35,344 bases of DNA from Treponema sp. (lineage in GTDB: Bacteria > Spirochaetota > Spirochaetia > Treponematales > Breznakiellaceae), in the NCBI GenBank assembly GCA_031276965.1, contig JAISMC010000080.1, positions 1 through 35,344 of the forward strand. Direction: 5' to 3'. The position numbers and the translations under genes are program-made. Shown here piece by piece: positions 8,040 to 17,623 of the stretch. Under the pieces are notes generated by a model that did not search any database, was not told the origin of the DNA, and saw only the letters and a list, made by a program, of their open reading frames with translations. The stretch's first letter is position 1; each line of letters opens with the position of its first letter.

Positions 8040-8145
8040 TCATTGACCTCTCCCCGCTAAAATGGTATCCTGATCCGCGATGAATCTGCATCACAGCCGC
8101 CGGCTGCCGGCGGTTTTACAGCGTCTGCCCGGAAAAGGATAGCCC

Positions 8146-9699
8146 ATGACTTCTAAGGAAAAAAAACAAAAGAAACATCCGGAAAGTTCCATAAAGGATG
8201 ATTTTATCCGCCGTTTCAAGGAAAGGCCGGTTATTTTTGCAGGAACCATTATCATCCTGGTGATTGTAGTTGTGGCCTTTGTGTTTGTTCCCGCCTTTGT
8301 GCCCGAAGCGGGGGGGGCGGAGGATCTTACCTTCGGAACCTACGAGAAAATCCCCATTACCTTTGTGCCGGGCAACTATTTTTCTAAAACCCGGGAAGAA
8401 ATAGCGTCCAGGTATACTGTTGACGACAGCAATTACTTTACCCTGGGTTACCAGATATGGCGCGAGGCCTTTGAACAAACCGTAGCCCACACGGCTATAC
8501 TGCTGGAAATGAAGCGGGCGGGCTATGCTCCGGCGGCGGCGAGGGTGGACAAGGCCGTAGCCCAGCTGCCCGAATTTCAGGAAAACGGCAAGTTTTCCCA
8601 GGCCAGATACAGCAGAATCTCCAATTCGGCCCGTTTAGCCCTTTGGAGGGAGGAACGGGATGCCATCATCGAAGACAGGTACCGGGAGGATATCAACAGT
8701 CTCAGGGTTTCTTCCAGGGAGACTGCCTTTATCGGCGTTATGGCCGGGCCGGAGCGGAGCTTTGATATGGCGGCCTTCCCCCTAAGCGCTTACCCGGATT
8801 CGGAGGTGATACTCTATGTACAGAATAATCCGGATCTGTTCAAGGTTGTCCATTTTTCGATGATCACCATTAAGTCCAGCGAGCGGGAGGCCCGGCAGAT
8901 TCTCGCTTCCATACAAAACGGAACCACCACCTTTGAAGACGCCGCCCGGACCCAGTCTCAGGACAATTATGCGGACAGCGGCGGCGATACCGGCGTTAAG
9001 CTGGCCTACGAGATGGTGAAGGAGATTCCCGACACCCAGGAGCGGGAGACGGTACTTTCCCTGCAAAGGGGCGGTTACAGCGGAATCGTCAAGGTTCCCG
9101 ACGGCTGGGGATTCTTTAGATGTGAGGAAACTCCCTATCCGGCGGATACCGGCGATACCAATACCCTGGAGAAGATCCGCAGTTACTATATGGAGCATGA
9201 ACGGGGCCGGGTGGAGGACTGGCTTATCAGCCGGGCGGAAGAGTTTGCCGCCGATGCGAAGGAAGCAGGTTTTGATACGGCGCTTGCAAACAGCGGCCTT
9301 GAAAAACGGAGCTTCGGCCCCCTTCCCATTAACTATGGGGGAAACACCTTCTTTTCCGGCGGCTATAACTATAACCTCTTTACCCCCCTGAATTCCTTTT
9401 CCGTGGAGGAATTGACCAACGCCGATACCAGCGAAATTTTCTGGCGGACCGCCTTTTCTACTCCCCTTAACACTCCCTCGACCCCGGTGGTGGTTAACAA
9501 CTATATAATGGTGTTCTATCCCAGGGAAGAAATTATCCCCGATTCGGATAAAACAAGTTCCGTCGAAAATTTTTATACCTACTGGCTGAGTTATTTTACC
9601 GGCATTCACCTGCGCAGTTTCTTTTCCAACACGGGCAAGCTGGATGATCAATTCATAAGCGTATTCTTCAGGCAGCTTTGGTCTCCGGGTAATGAATGA
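8146..9699 (+). CDS. Membrane-anchored SurA/PpiD-like peptidyl-prolyl isomerase family protein
   Basis: Single N-terminal TM (PVIFAGTIIILVIVVVAFVFV), SurA-N-like helical region, parvulin-like segment (VHFSMITIKSSEREARQILASIQNGTTTFEDAARTQSQDNYADSGGDTG). Confidence 0.75.
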   Translation: MTSKEKKQKKHPESSIKDDFIRRFKERPVIFAGTIIILVIVVVAFVFVPAFVPEAGGAEDLTFGTYEKIPITFVPGNYFSKTREEIASRYTVDDSNYFTLGYQIWREAFEQTVAHTAILLEMKRAGYAPAAARVDKAVAQLPEFQENGKFSQARYSRISNSARLALWREERDAIIEDRYREDINSLRVSSRETAFIGVMAGPERSFDMAAFPLSAYPDSEVILYVQNNPDLFKVVHFSMITIKSSEREARQILASIQNGTTTFEDAARTQSQDNYADSGGDTGVKLAYEMVKEIPDTQERETVLSLQRGGYSGIVKVPDGWGFFRCEETPYPADTGDTNTLEKIRSYYMEHERGRVEDWLISRAEEFAADAKEAGFDTALANSGLEKRSFGPLPINYGGNTFFSGGYNYNLFTPLNSFSVEELTNADTSEIFWRTAFSTPLNTPSTPVVVNNYIMVFYPREEIIPDSDKTSSVENFYTYWLSYFTGIHLRSFFSNTGKLDDQFISVFFRQLWSPGNE

Positions 9700-11413
9700 T
9701 GAAACGCCCCGGCGGCTTCCTGCCCGCCGGGGTTTTTCTGTCTCCTACCGGGGCAAGACCCTCCTTTCATTAATCGATCCTTCCGGCCAGGCCGACCGGG
9801 CTGCGGATGCGGCGCCTGTTTTGAACCGTACCCTTTATTTCTGTCCCTCTCCGCTCTACGGATACGGCCTGGCCCGGCTTCTGAAGCGGATCGGCGCCGG
9901 TTCGGCGGTGCTCTGCGTTGAGGCGGATGAACAGCTTATGGCTTTGGCCCTGGAGACTATGCCGGCGGAGCTGCGGAAAGACTGCCGGCTGCAGCTCGTC
10001 AGAACCAATGACGCCGCCGCCCTCTGCCGTTTTGTCAGGGACTCCTGGGGCAGCCGGCGTTTCCGCCGCCTTGAAATGCTGCGCCTCTCCGGGGGCTGGC
10101 AGTCTGCGCCGGAACTCTACGAAAACCTGGCGGCGGCGCTCCGCCGGGAAATGGCCGTGGAGTGGGGCAACGCCATGACCCTGGTTAAACTGGGGCGCCG
10201 CTATATACGGAACGCCCTGCGGAATCTTGCCCTCATGGGGGGCGGGGCGGCCAGTACGGAAAACCTGGACTACGGCAGCCGGCCGGTCCTGGTTCTGGGG
10301 GCGGGACCTTCCCTGGACGCCGTCCTTGAGGGCTGTGCCGCCCGTTTTGCGGAACGGCTTGACCCTTCCCGCCGGCCCTTTAAGATTATCTGTGTGGATA
10401 CCGCCCTTACCAGCCTCAAGGCCCGGAACATCGAACCGGATCTGGCGGTGGCCCTGGAAAGCCAGCACTGGAACCTCCGGGATTTTATCGGCCTTGGCGC
10501 CCGGAAGATTCCTTTGGCCATGGACCTCTCGGCCCTGCCGGCCGCCGCCGAATTTTCCGGCGGCGGCCTCTTTCTCTTTGTTACCCCCTGGACAGAGCTG
10601 CGCCTCTTTGACCGGCTTAAGGCCGCCGGCATGTTCCCGGAGCCGTTTTCCCCCCTGGGATCGGTGGGGCTTACCGCAGTGGAGCTGGCCCGGCGGCTTA
10701 CCCGGGGCAGCGTCATCCTGGCGGGGATCGATTTCTCCTTCACCCTGGATGCCTCCCACGCCCGGTCCAGTCCGGGACATCTGGCCCTGCTTGCCGCCCA
10801 AAACCGCTTCCGCAGTCTTATCAGCGGCGGCGCCTTTAGTCCCGGCTCCGCAGCGGCGGCGGCAAAATCCGGGGTTCCGGTGCGGAGCAATCCGGCGATG
10901 CGGAATTATCGCAGCCTCTTTGAACAGGAATTTGCGGCGGACCTCCGGCTCCGGGATATTACCGGACCGGGACTGCCCCTGGGCCTCAAAACATACTCCA
11001 TGGACGAGGCTCTGGATGCGCTGGACACGGCCCGCGCCGGTCCCGGACCGGATTCCATTCCGGCTGAATCCAAAGAATCCGTCTGCGCCGGGAGAGCCGC
11101 TTTTTCCGGGGGAAACCGGGGACACAATCCGGAGATGGCGGCCTTCGTGCAAAAGGAACGGAAGGCCCTTGTCTTCCTGCGGGACATTCTCAGCGGCGCC
11201 GCCGGACCGGAGGCCGTCTCCGGGGAGGAACTGGAGACCATGCTGGACGAGGCGGATTACCTTTGGGCCCACTTCCCCGAATGCGCCGGCGCCGGAGGCA
11301 GACGGCCCGCGGCGGCGGATCTTTCATTCTTGAAGCGGGTAAGGATAGAACTCGATCCTTTTATACAGCTCTGGGATCTGGTCCTGAAAGAACTGTCCCC
11401 CTCTGCTAATTAA
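9692..11413 (+). CDS. DUF115 / motility-associated-factor-like glycosyltransferase family protein
   Basis: PVLVLGAGPSLDAVL, IICVDTALTSLKARNIEPDLAVALESQ, and GSVILAGIDFSFT...HARSSPGH are typical of DUF115. 8-bp overlap with the upstream gene. Confidence 0.8.
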   Translation: MNDETPRRLPARRGFSVSYRGKTLLSLIDPSGQADRAADAAPVLNRTLYFCPSPLYGYGLARLLKRIGAGSAVLCVEADEQLMALALETMPAELRKDCRLQLVRTNDAAALCRFVRDSWGSRRFRRLEMLRLSGGWQSAPELYENLAAALRREMAVEWGNAMTLVKLGRRYIRNALRNLALMGGGAASTENLDYGSRPVLVLGAGPSLDAVLEGCAARFAERLDPSRRPFKIICVDTALTSLKARNIEPDLAVALESQHWNLRDFIGLGARKIPLAMDLSALPAAAEFSGGGLFLFVTPWTELRLFDRLKAAGMFPEPFSPLGSVGLTAVELARRLTRGSVILAGIDFSFTLDASHARSSPGHLALLAAQNRFRSLISGGAFSPGSAAAAAKSGVPVRSNPAMRNYRSLFEQEFAADLRLRDITGPGLPLGLKTYSMDEALDALDTARAGPGPDSIPAESKESVCAGRAAFSGGNRGHNPEMAAFVQKERKALVFLRDILSGAAGPEAVSGEELETMLDEADYLWAHFPECAGAGGRRPAAADLSFLKRVRIELDPFIQLWDLVLKELSPSAN

Positions 11414-11527
11414 CAAACCCGGCGAACCCCAAGATTCCGCCCTTGTATCCGGCTTTCAAAACCACTATAGTACTAAAGTATTTTCAAAAACCGCTTTTTG
11501 AAACCCTTTTATTCTACGGAGGTATTG

Positions 11528-12391
11528 GTGCACAAAATTCTATCAAAAAAACAACTTTCCGCCGGCGTCTACGAGATGACCGTAGAGGCGCCTCTTATTG
11601 CAAGGGCCCGGAAGGCGGGGCAGTTTGTCATAGTGCAGATCGATACCGACTGGGGGGAACGGATACCCCTGACCATAGCGGACGCCGACGAAGGGGCGGG
11701 AACCATAACCATGGTGTTTCAGGCCGTGGGAGCCACTACTCACAAACTGGCGGTAAAAGAAACGGGAGATTCCGTGGAGAATATCCTGGGCCCCCTGGGG
11801 AATCCTACGCACATCGAAAAATTCGGCTCCGTTATCTGCGTGGGCGGCGGCATAGGGGTCGCCCCCCTCTTCCCCATTGTGCAGGCCATGAAGGGAGCGG
11901 GCAACAGGGTTACGGTGATAACCGGCGCCCGGAACAGGGAGCTGGTGATCTTCGAGGACCGGATGCGGCGCTATGCGGACGAGCTCGTGGTGGTTACCGA
12001 CGACGGCTCCTTCGGCAGAAAGGCCCTGGTTACGGAACCCCTTAGAGAATACTGCGCCGCAGATCCCAAGCCCGGCATGGCCGTAGCCATAGGTCCTCCT
12101 ATTATGATGAAGTTCTGTACCAAGACTGCCGCCGAATTCAACGTGCCCATCATGGTGTCCCTCAACACTATTATGATTGACGGAACGGGCATGTGCGGCG
12201 GCTGCCGGGTTAACGTCGGCGGAGTTACCAAATTTGTCTGTGTTGACGGCCCCGAGTTCGACGGCCACCTGGTCGATTTTGAAAATATGATGCTCCGTAT
12301 GCGGGCCTTTAAGGAACGGGAAGAAGCGGATCATCATAACTGCCATATCGGGCTTGGCCTCACGCCCCACGAAATTCCCGCAGGCCGGTAA
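11528..12391 (+). CDS. nfnA: Sulfide/dihydroorotate dehydrogenase-like FAD/NAD-binding protein; NfnA-type ferredoxin-NADP+ reductase subunit
   Basis: MHKILSKKQLSAGVYEMTVEAPLIARARKAGQFVIV (FAD domain), VICVGGGIGVAPLFP, and the C-terminal Fe-S cysteines GMCGGCRV...FVCVDGPEFDGH. GTG start after ggagg. Confidence 0.88.
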   Translation: MHKILSKKQLSAGVYEMTVEAPLIARARKAGQFVIVQIDTDWGERIPLTIADADEGAGTITMVFQAVGATTHKLAVKETGDSVENILGPLGNPTHIEKFGSVICVGGGIGVAPLFPIVQAMKGAGNRVTVITGARNRELVIFEDRMRRYADELVVVTDDGSFGRKALVTEPLREYCAADPKPGMAVAIGPPIMMKFCTKTAAEFNVPIMVSLNTIMIDGTGMCGGCRVNVGGVTKFVCVDGPEFDGHLVDFENMMLRMRAFKEREEADHHNCHIGLGLTPHEIPAGR

Positions 12392-12418
12392 CAGCCGGGC
12401 GGTTAATAAGGAAACGGT

Positions 12419-13924
12419 ATGAGCGGACAAATCAAAACCAAAGCGGCCTTAGACGCCGAAGCCGAAGCCGCCCTCAAGTCCCTGCTGGAACGGAAGGAGC
12501 GGGGGGAGAAGCTTTCTCCCAGGGACAGGTTAGCCATTCCCGCCCAGGAAATGCCCGCCCAGGACCCGCTGGTCCGGGGGAAAAACGTATCCGAAGTCGC
12601 CCTGGGCTACGGCGAAAACCAGGCCCGGCTTGAGGCGGAACGCTGCCTGGCCTGCAAAAACGAGCCCTGCGTTAAGGGCTGTCCCGTACAGGTTCCTATC
12701 CCCCGTTTCATTGCGGCGATCCAGGCGGGGGATTTTAAGGCCGCGGCGGACATCATCAAAGAAACCAATCTGCTCCCCGCCGTCTGCGGCAGGGTCTGTC
12801 CCCAGGAAAAGCAGTGCCAGCTTGAATGTACCCTGGGCAAAAGCCTTAAGGACGTGAACAAGGCCGTAGCCATAGGCAGGCTTGAACGCTTTGCCGCGGA
12901 CTGGGAACGGGAGAACCGCCGGGTTACCATTCCGGCGGTAAAGGCCGGTACCGGGAAAAAGGTGGCCGTCATCGGTTCCGGCCCCGCGGGGCTTACGGTG
13001 GCGGCGGACCTTGCCCGGGAGGGGCACCAGGTTTCCATCTTCGAGGCCTTCCACAAGCCCGGCGGGGTCATGGTTTACGGCATCCCCGAGTTCAGGCTTC
13101 CCAAGGCCATTGTTCAGGCGGAGGTGGACATCCTCAATAAGATGGGGGTGGAACTCAGCGTCAACTATTTGGTGGGCCGTACCAGAACGGTACGGGAACT
13201 GCTGGACAAGGACGGCTACGATGCGGCCTTTATCGGCGTGGGGGCGGGGCTGCCGAAATTCCTGGGCTGCCCCGGAGAAAACCTGGTGGGGGTCCTCAGC
13301 GCCAACGAGTATCTTACCCGGGCAAACCTGATGAAGGCCTACGACGCCGGGCGGGCCGCCACTCCCATGTACCGTTCCAGGATCGCCGCGGTTATCGGCG
13401 GGGGCAATGTCGCCATGGACGCCGCCCGCATGGCCCTGCGGCTGGGGGCGGAGCAGGTGCATCTTATCTACCGCCGGACCAGGGAAGAAATGCCCGCCAG
13501 GGCGGAAGAGGTGGAACACGCCGTGGAAGAGGGCGTCATCTTTAACTTTCTCAGGAATCCCGTGCAGTTCCTCGGGGATGCGGGGGGCCGGGTTACGGGG
13601 ATGGAGCTCCTCAAGTACGGGCTGGGGGAGCCGGACGAATCGGGCCGCCGCAGCCCCGTGCCCGTCAAGGGCTCCGAGTACGTGTTTCCCTGCGACACCG
13701 TCATCGTCGCCCTGGGGAACGAATCCAACCCCCTGCTGGCCAAAACGACGGAAAACCTTGACAAGGACAAGAGGGGCCGCATCATCGTCGATGAAAAACA
13801 GAAAACCTCCCTGGACCGGGTCTATGCCGGGGGGGACATCGTTCTGGGGGCCGCCACGGTGATCCTCGCCATGGGAGAGGGCCGGCGGGCCGCGGCGGCA
13901 ATCAACGAGCTTTTATCGGGCTGA
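12419..13924 (+). CDS. nfnB: NADPH-dependent glutamate synthase small-subunit-like / NfnB-type subunit
   Basis: CLACKNEPCVKGCPVQVPIPRFI and CGRVCPQEKQCQLECTLG Fe-S motifs, VAVIGSGPAGLTVAADLAREGHQV FAD fold, VIGGGNVAMDAARMALRLGAEQV. Adjacent to the NfnA-like gene. Confidence 0.9.
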   Translation: MSGQIKTKAALDAEAEAALKSLLERKERGEKLSPRDRLAIPAQEMPAQDPLVRGKNVSEVALGYGENQARLEAERCLACKNEPCVKGCPVQVPIPRFIAAIQAGDFKAAADIIKETNLLPAVCGRVCPQEKQCQLECTLGKSLKDVNKAVAIGRLERFAADWERENRRVTIPAVKAGTGKKVAVIGSGPAGLTVAADLAREGHQVSIFEAFHKPGGVMVYGIPEFRLPKAIVQAEVDILNKMGVELSVNYLVGRTRTVRELLDKDGYDAAFIGVGAGLPKFLGCPGENLVGVLSANEYLTRANLMKAYDAGRAATPMYRSRIAAVIGGGNVAMDAARMALRLGAEQVHLIYRRTREEMPARAEEVEHAVEEGVIFNFLRNPVQFLGDAGGRVTGMELLKYGLGEPDESGRRSPVPVKGSEYVFPCDTVIVALGNESNPLLAKTTENLDKDKRGRIIVDEKQKTSLDRVYAGGDIVLGAATVILAMGEGRRAAAAINELLSG

Positions 13925-13990
13925 GGGGACACGCCGGCGCCGGCAAAAAAACCGGTTGCTAAAAAAGCTTTTCCGGTACATAGTTACGGC

Positions 13991-14668
13991 ATGAACGCTT
14001 CCCGCTGTATTTTTTGCGCCCTCCTTTCCCTTTCCGCGTGGTCCCTCTCCGCCCAAACCGGCGAGGCCCTCCGGGCCGATGCCCTGCGGAATTACCGTAT
14101 TGGCCGGGACCTGGAAGCCCGGAACAAAATCGACGAAGCCAACGCGTACTACAACGAGGCGGTGCGAATCTGTACCGAAGAGCTGTCCCGGAACCCCGTC
14201 AACATGGATTCCTACACCGTGCTGACCTGGTCCCTCCAGCGCCAGGGTAAATACGGCGATGTAATCAGCTGGGGGGACCGGGGCCTGCGGATCAACCCCG
14301 GCGATTACCGGATCGTAGAAACCATGGGGGAAGCCTATTTCTACCTTGACAACTATTCCAGTTCCCTGCGTTTTTTCCAGCGTTACGTCAACGCCCTGCC
14401 CCAGGGCGAGCGGGCCCCCACGGCCTACTTTTTCATCGGCGAGATATACCGGCTCCAGCGGAAATTCCGGCACGCCGATATAGCCTATACCACCGCGGTC
14501 CGGCTGGAGCCCAACATAGCCCTCTGGTGGTTTCGCCTTGGATCGGTCCGGGAGGCCTCCGGCGAATTTACCCCCGCCATCGAAGCCTACGAGCGGGCGC
14601 TTAAACTCAGCCCCAATTACCGGGACGCCGCCGACGGCCTGTCCCGGTCAAGACGGGCCAGCGCATAA
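13991..14668 (+). CDS. Secreted tetratricopeptide-repeat protein
   Basis: Signal peptide MNASRCIFCALLSLSAWSLSAQ, then repeated TPR-like helices (AYFFIGEIYRLQRKFRHADIAYTTAVRLEPNIALWWFRLG; FTPAIEAYERALKLSPNY). Confidence 0.8.
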   Translation: MNASRCIFCALLSLSAWSLSAQTGEALRADALRNYRIGRDLEARNKIDEANAYYNEAVRICTEELSRNPVNMDSYTVLTWSLQRQGKYGDVISWGDRGLRINPGDYRIVETMGEAYFYLDNYSSSLRFFQRYVNALPQGERAPTAYFFIGEIYRLQRKFRHADIAYTTAVRLEPNIALWWFRLGSVREASGEFTPAIEAYERALKLSPNYRDAADGLSRSRRASA

Positions 14669-14766
14669 GCCGGGCTTTTGCATCCCCCGGCATAAGGCGC
14701 CGGCCCCGGAAGGGCCCGCCCTGAGGGCGGCATACCTTATCCGGTCCCCGGAACAGCCCGTCCGGT

Positions 14767-15018
14767 CCTCAGAATGACGTATCCGGTCTCCAGAATGAGC
14801 TATCCGGTCTCCAGAATGGTCCATCCGGTCCTCAGAATGACGTATCCGGTCTCCAGAATGAGTCATCCGGTCTCCAGAATGAGTCATCCGGTCTCCAGAA
14901 TGACGTATCCGGTCTCCAGAATGAGTCATCCGGTCTCCAGAATGAGTCATCCGGTCTCCAGAATGGTCCATCCGGTCTCCAGAATGAGTCATCCGGTCTC
15001 CAGAATGAGTCATCCGGC
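14767..15018. repeat. Minisatellite: 12 tandem copies of a 21-bp unit, consensus CTCCAGAATGAGTCATCCGGT
   Basis: Read directly. 12 contiguous 21-bp units, with degenerate units on both sides (14746-14766 and 15019-15039). Confidence 0.97.
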
Positions 15019-15179
15019 CCATGGAATGGCTTGTTCCCCTGAGCAAAGGCCCCGTTCAGGCGGAGCGGCGGGGACGCTTTAACTGTACCCTTCATGGCCG
15101 GGATTGGAGACGGCAAGGTTCGGGGGAGGCCCCGGCGGACATACCGTCCCGCCGGGGGGCCCCGCTTCGCTTACTCGTC

Positions 15180-16355
15180 CTAATCGGCTATGTTGCCGTG
15201 CAAGTCAATGTCATGCCGTGAAGTAGCGCCCTCGATATAGATACTGCCGTAGCCGTTGGGGGGGGTGTAATAATTCGGGGAGTTATTGGTGATGATTCCG
15301 CCGTTCCATTCCAGGAAATGATTGGCGTCATTCTTTAGCATAATGCTCCCGCCGTTACCCCCGCTATTACCCGTTATAAGCCCGCCATTTATGGTAAGGC
15401 TGGCGCCAACGCCGGCGCCAGGAGAAGCTATGTATACCGGAGCGGCATCGTTATTATTTGCCGAACAGTTTGTAATAGTCCCGCCGTTGATTACCGCGGT
15501 TCCCCTGATTTCCAGCGCCGGAGACTGGGACCACATATAGCTGCGATTGTTTCGCATGGTAACGCCCTCATTCATAGTAAAGTGACCGCCCTGGTTTACT
15601 CTAACAAAGGGCTCGCCGGAGTTGGATCGTCCCTCAAACACAATGCTGCCGGACCCAACCCCGCCCGGGGTACCCAGGGTCAGCTTTCCCCAAGTAGCAG
15701 GCGCAGGCCCTACCTCAAATATTCTGCCAGTACCATACTCAGTTGCCCTAAGGGTAAGCGTTCCGCCGGCCGGGGCAAGGATGGTGATCGCCTTGTTTTC
15801 TATATTAACGGAATCATAAGAATTCATACCAAAACTGCCGGCGAGAATCAGGACAGAGCCGGTCGCGGCGTCCTCTATCATGGCGCGCAAAGCGTCTCCA
15901 TCGCTGTTACTGCCGTCGCCGATGAGACTGGCTTGTTTTACCGTTACCGTATAGGGCCGGGACAAACCGTTAGCCGTTACCGTGTAGGTCCGGGGCCCGG
16001 AAAAATCAGTCCCCCCCGCCGTGGTAACCACAGCCCCGGCGGGGCCGGCGGCGGTTACGGGGGCGGGCAGGCTGGTAAAGGCTGCCGCAGGTACGATTAC
16101 CATAACGGTAAGGGCGGCTTTGTTTATCTTCCCCGTTCCGGCCAAGGCCCCGCTCCCTGTGCCGTAACGTTTTCCATCGATGTCAAAGTAAAAGGCCTCG
16201 AAGGCCGGAACCGGAACCGGCGCCGGTTCCGCGCCGGTCCCCTCGTCAAAAAGGGGGTCCACCACCTTCTCCATCCACGGATTCCCGCAGGAGCCGGCAG
16301 CCAAAACGGCGCAGCATACCGCCGTCAGCGCCCGGAACACAGCTTTTGTTTTCAT
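15180..16355 (-). CDS. Lipoprotein with Ig-like domain and right-handed beta-helix-type repeats (copy A)
   Basis: MKTKAVFRALTAVCCAVLAAGSCGNP (signal peptide plus lipobox), SRPYTVTVKQA Ig-like/cadherin-like segment, FTMNEGVTMRNN...LEIRGTAVINGGTITNCSANN...LTINGGLITGN repeats. Confidence 0.88.
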   Translation of the reverse strand: MKTKAVFRALTAVCCAVLAAGSCGNPWMEKVVDPLFDEGTGAEPAPVPVPAFEAFYFDIDGKRYGTGSGALAGTGKINKAALTVMVIVPAAAFTSLPAPVTAAGPAGAVVTTAGGTDFSGPRTYTVTANGLSRPYTVTVKQASLIGDGSNSDGDALRAMIEDAATGSVLILAGSFGMNSYDSVNIENKAITILAPAGGTLTLRATEYGTGRIFEVGPAPATWGKLTLGTPGGVGSGSIVFEGRSNSGEPFVRVNQGGHFTMNEGVTMRNNRSYMWSQSPALEIRGTAVINGGTITNCSANNNDAAPVYIASPGAGVGASLTINGGLITGNSGGNGGSIMLKNDANHFLEWNGGIITNNSPNYYTPPNGYGSIYIEGATSRHDIDLHGNIAD

Positions 16356-16433
16356 GTTTCCCTCTTTCCTTTCTATAATCTGAAACCGGCGGACATACCG
16401 TCCCGCCGGGGGGCCCCGCTTCGCTTACCCGTC

Positions 16434-17609
16434 CTAATCGGCTGTATTGCCGTGCAAGTCAATGTCATGGGTATGATTAGGGATATCAAATGGAAACTCG
16501 TCCTGGATATAGATACTGCCGTAACCGTCGGGGGGGGTGTAATGATTCGGGATGTTATTGGTGATGGTTCCGCCGTTCCATTCCAGGAAATGATTGGCGT
16601 CATCCCTTAGCATAATACTCCCGCCCGAATTAACCCCGAAGTTACCCGTTATAAGCCCGCCATTTATGGTAAGGCTGGCGCCGGTAATGCCGCCATCAGA
16701 AGAACCTAAGTATATTGGCGCTGAATCACCACCTTTATTTGCCGAACAGTTTGTAATGGTCCCGCCGTTGATTACCGCGGTTCCCCTGATTTCCAGCGCC
16801 GCAGCCATGGCGCTATGAGTGGTGTTGTTTTGCATGGTAACGCCCTCATTCATAGTAAAGAAACCGTCCTTTAGTATTGAAACAAAGGGCTCGCTGTAGG
16901 AGGCTTGTCCCTCAAACACCATGCTGCCGGACCCAGCCCCGCCCAGAGTCAGCGATCCCCCGGCCCGTACCTCAAACACTTTGCCATAAAATAAAGAAAC
17001 AGACTCTTGCTTAAAGGTAAGCGTTCCGCCGGGCGGGGCAAGGATGGTGATCGCCTTGTCTATAAAAATGGAGTTAGGCCCAGAACGAACAGGGAAAGTC
17101 CCGGCGAGAATCAGGGTTTCGCCGGGACTGGCGCCGGCTATCCGGGCGCGCAGCTCGTCTTCAGCGGCGTAAGTGCCGTCGCCGATGAGACCAGCTTGTT
17201 TTACCGTTACCGTATAGGCCCGGGACAAACCGTTAGCCGTTACCGTGTAGGTCCGGGACCCGGAAAAATCAGTCCCCCCCGCCGGGCTAACCACGGCCCC
17301 GGCGGGGCCGGCGGCGGTTACGGGGGCGGGCAGGCTGTGTAAGGCCGCCGTACCCGGTACGATTACCGTAACGGTAAGGGTAACTTTGTTTATGTTCCCC
17401 GTTCCGGCTAAGGCCCCGTCCCCCGCGCCGTAATGTTTTCCACCGATGTCAAAGTAAAAGGCCTCGAAGGCCGGAACCGGAACCGGGCCGGTCCCATCGT
17501 CAAAAAGGGGGTCCACCACCTTCTCCATCCACGGATTCCCGCAGGAACCGGCAGCCAAAACGGCGCAGCATACCGCCGTCAGCGCCCGGAACACCGCTTT
17601 TGTTTTCAT
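16434..17609 (-). CDS. Lipoprotein with Ig-like domain and right-handed beta-helix-type repeats (copy B)
   Basis: Same length as copy A (391 aa) and homologous over its full length. Start placed at MKTKAVF (17609), not the longer ORF start at 17726. Confidence 0.88.
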   Translation of the reverse strand: MKTKAVFRALTAVCCAVLAAGSCGNPWMEKVVDPLFDDGTGPVPVPAFEAFYFDIGGKHYGAGDGALAGTGNINKVTLTVTVIVPGTAALHSLPAPVTAAGPAGAVVSPAGGTDFSGSRTYTVTANGLSRAYTVTVKQAGLIGDGTYAAEDELRARIAGASPGETLILAGTFPVRSGPNSIFIDKAITILAPPGGTLTFKQESVSLFYGKVFEVRAGGSLTLGGAGSGSMVFEGQASYSEPFVSILKDGFFTMNEGVTMQNNTTHSAMAAALEIRGTAVINGGTITNCSANKGGDSAPIYLGSSDGGITGASLTINGGLITGNFGVNSGGSIMLRDDANHFLEWNGGTITNNIPNHYTPPDGYGSIYIQDEFPFDIPNHTHDIDLHGNTAD

Positions 17610-17623
17610 GTTTCCTTCCCTTG

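Noticed and set aside
9770-11272. 500-aa minus-strand ORF opposite the DUF115 gene
   Set aside because: Low-complexity, Gly/Arg/Pro-rich shadow ORF from high GC at codon position 3; the plus strand has clear conserved motifs.
11528-13924. NfnAB as a dedicated electron donor for the nitrogenase-like system
   Set aside because: Plausible biochemically, but the genes are about 5.6 kb away behind unrelated genes; no sequence evidence links them.
14767-15018. CRISPR array
   Set aside because: Head-to-tail 21-bp units with no unique spacers and no cas genes nearby.
14648-15082. ORFs on both strands across the 21-bp repeat (MTYPVSR... and MTHSGDR...)
   Set aside because: Openness on both strands follows from a 21-bp (multiple of 3) unit lacking stops; no SD or conserved flanking protein sequence. 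Left as repeat, not CDS.
15582-16610. 342-aa plus-strand ORF through the lipoprotein duplication
   Set aside because: Shadow of the two minus-strand lipoprotein genes; it also crosses the duplication junction.
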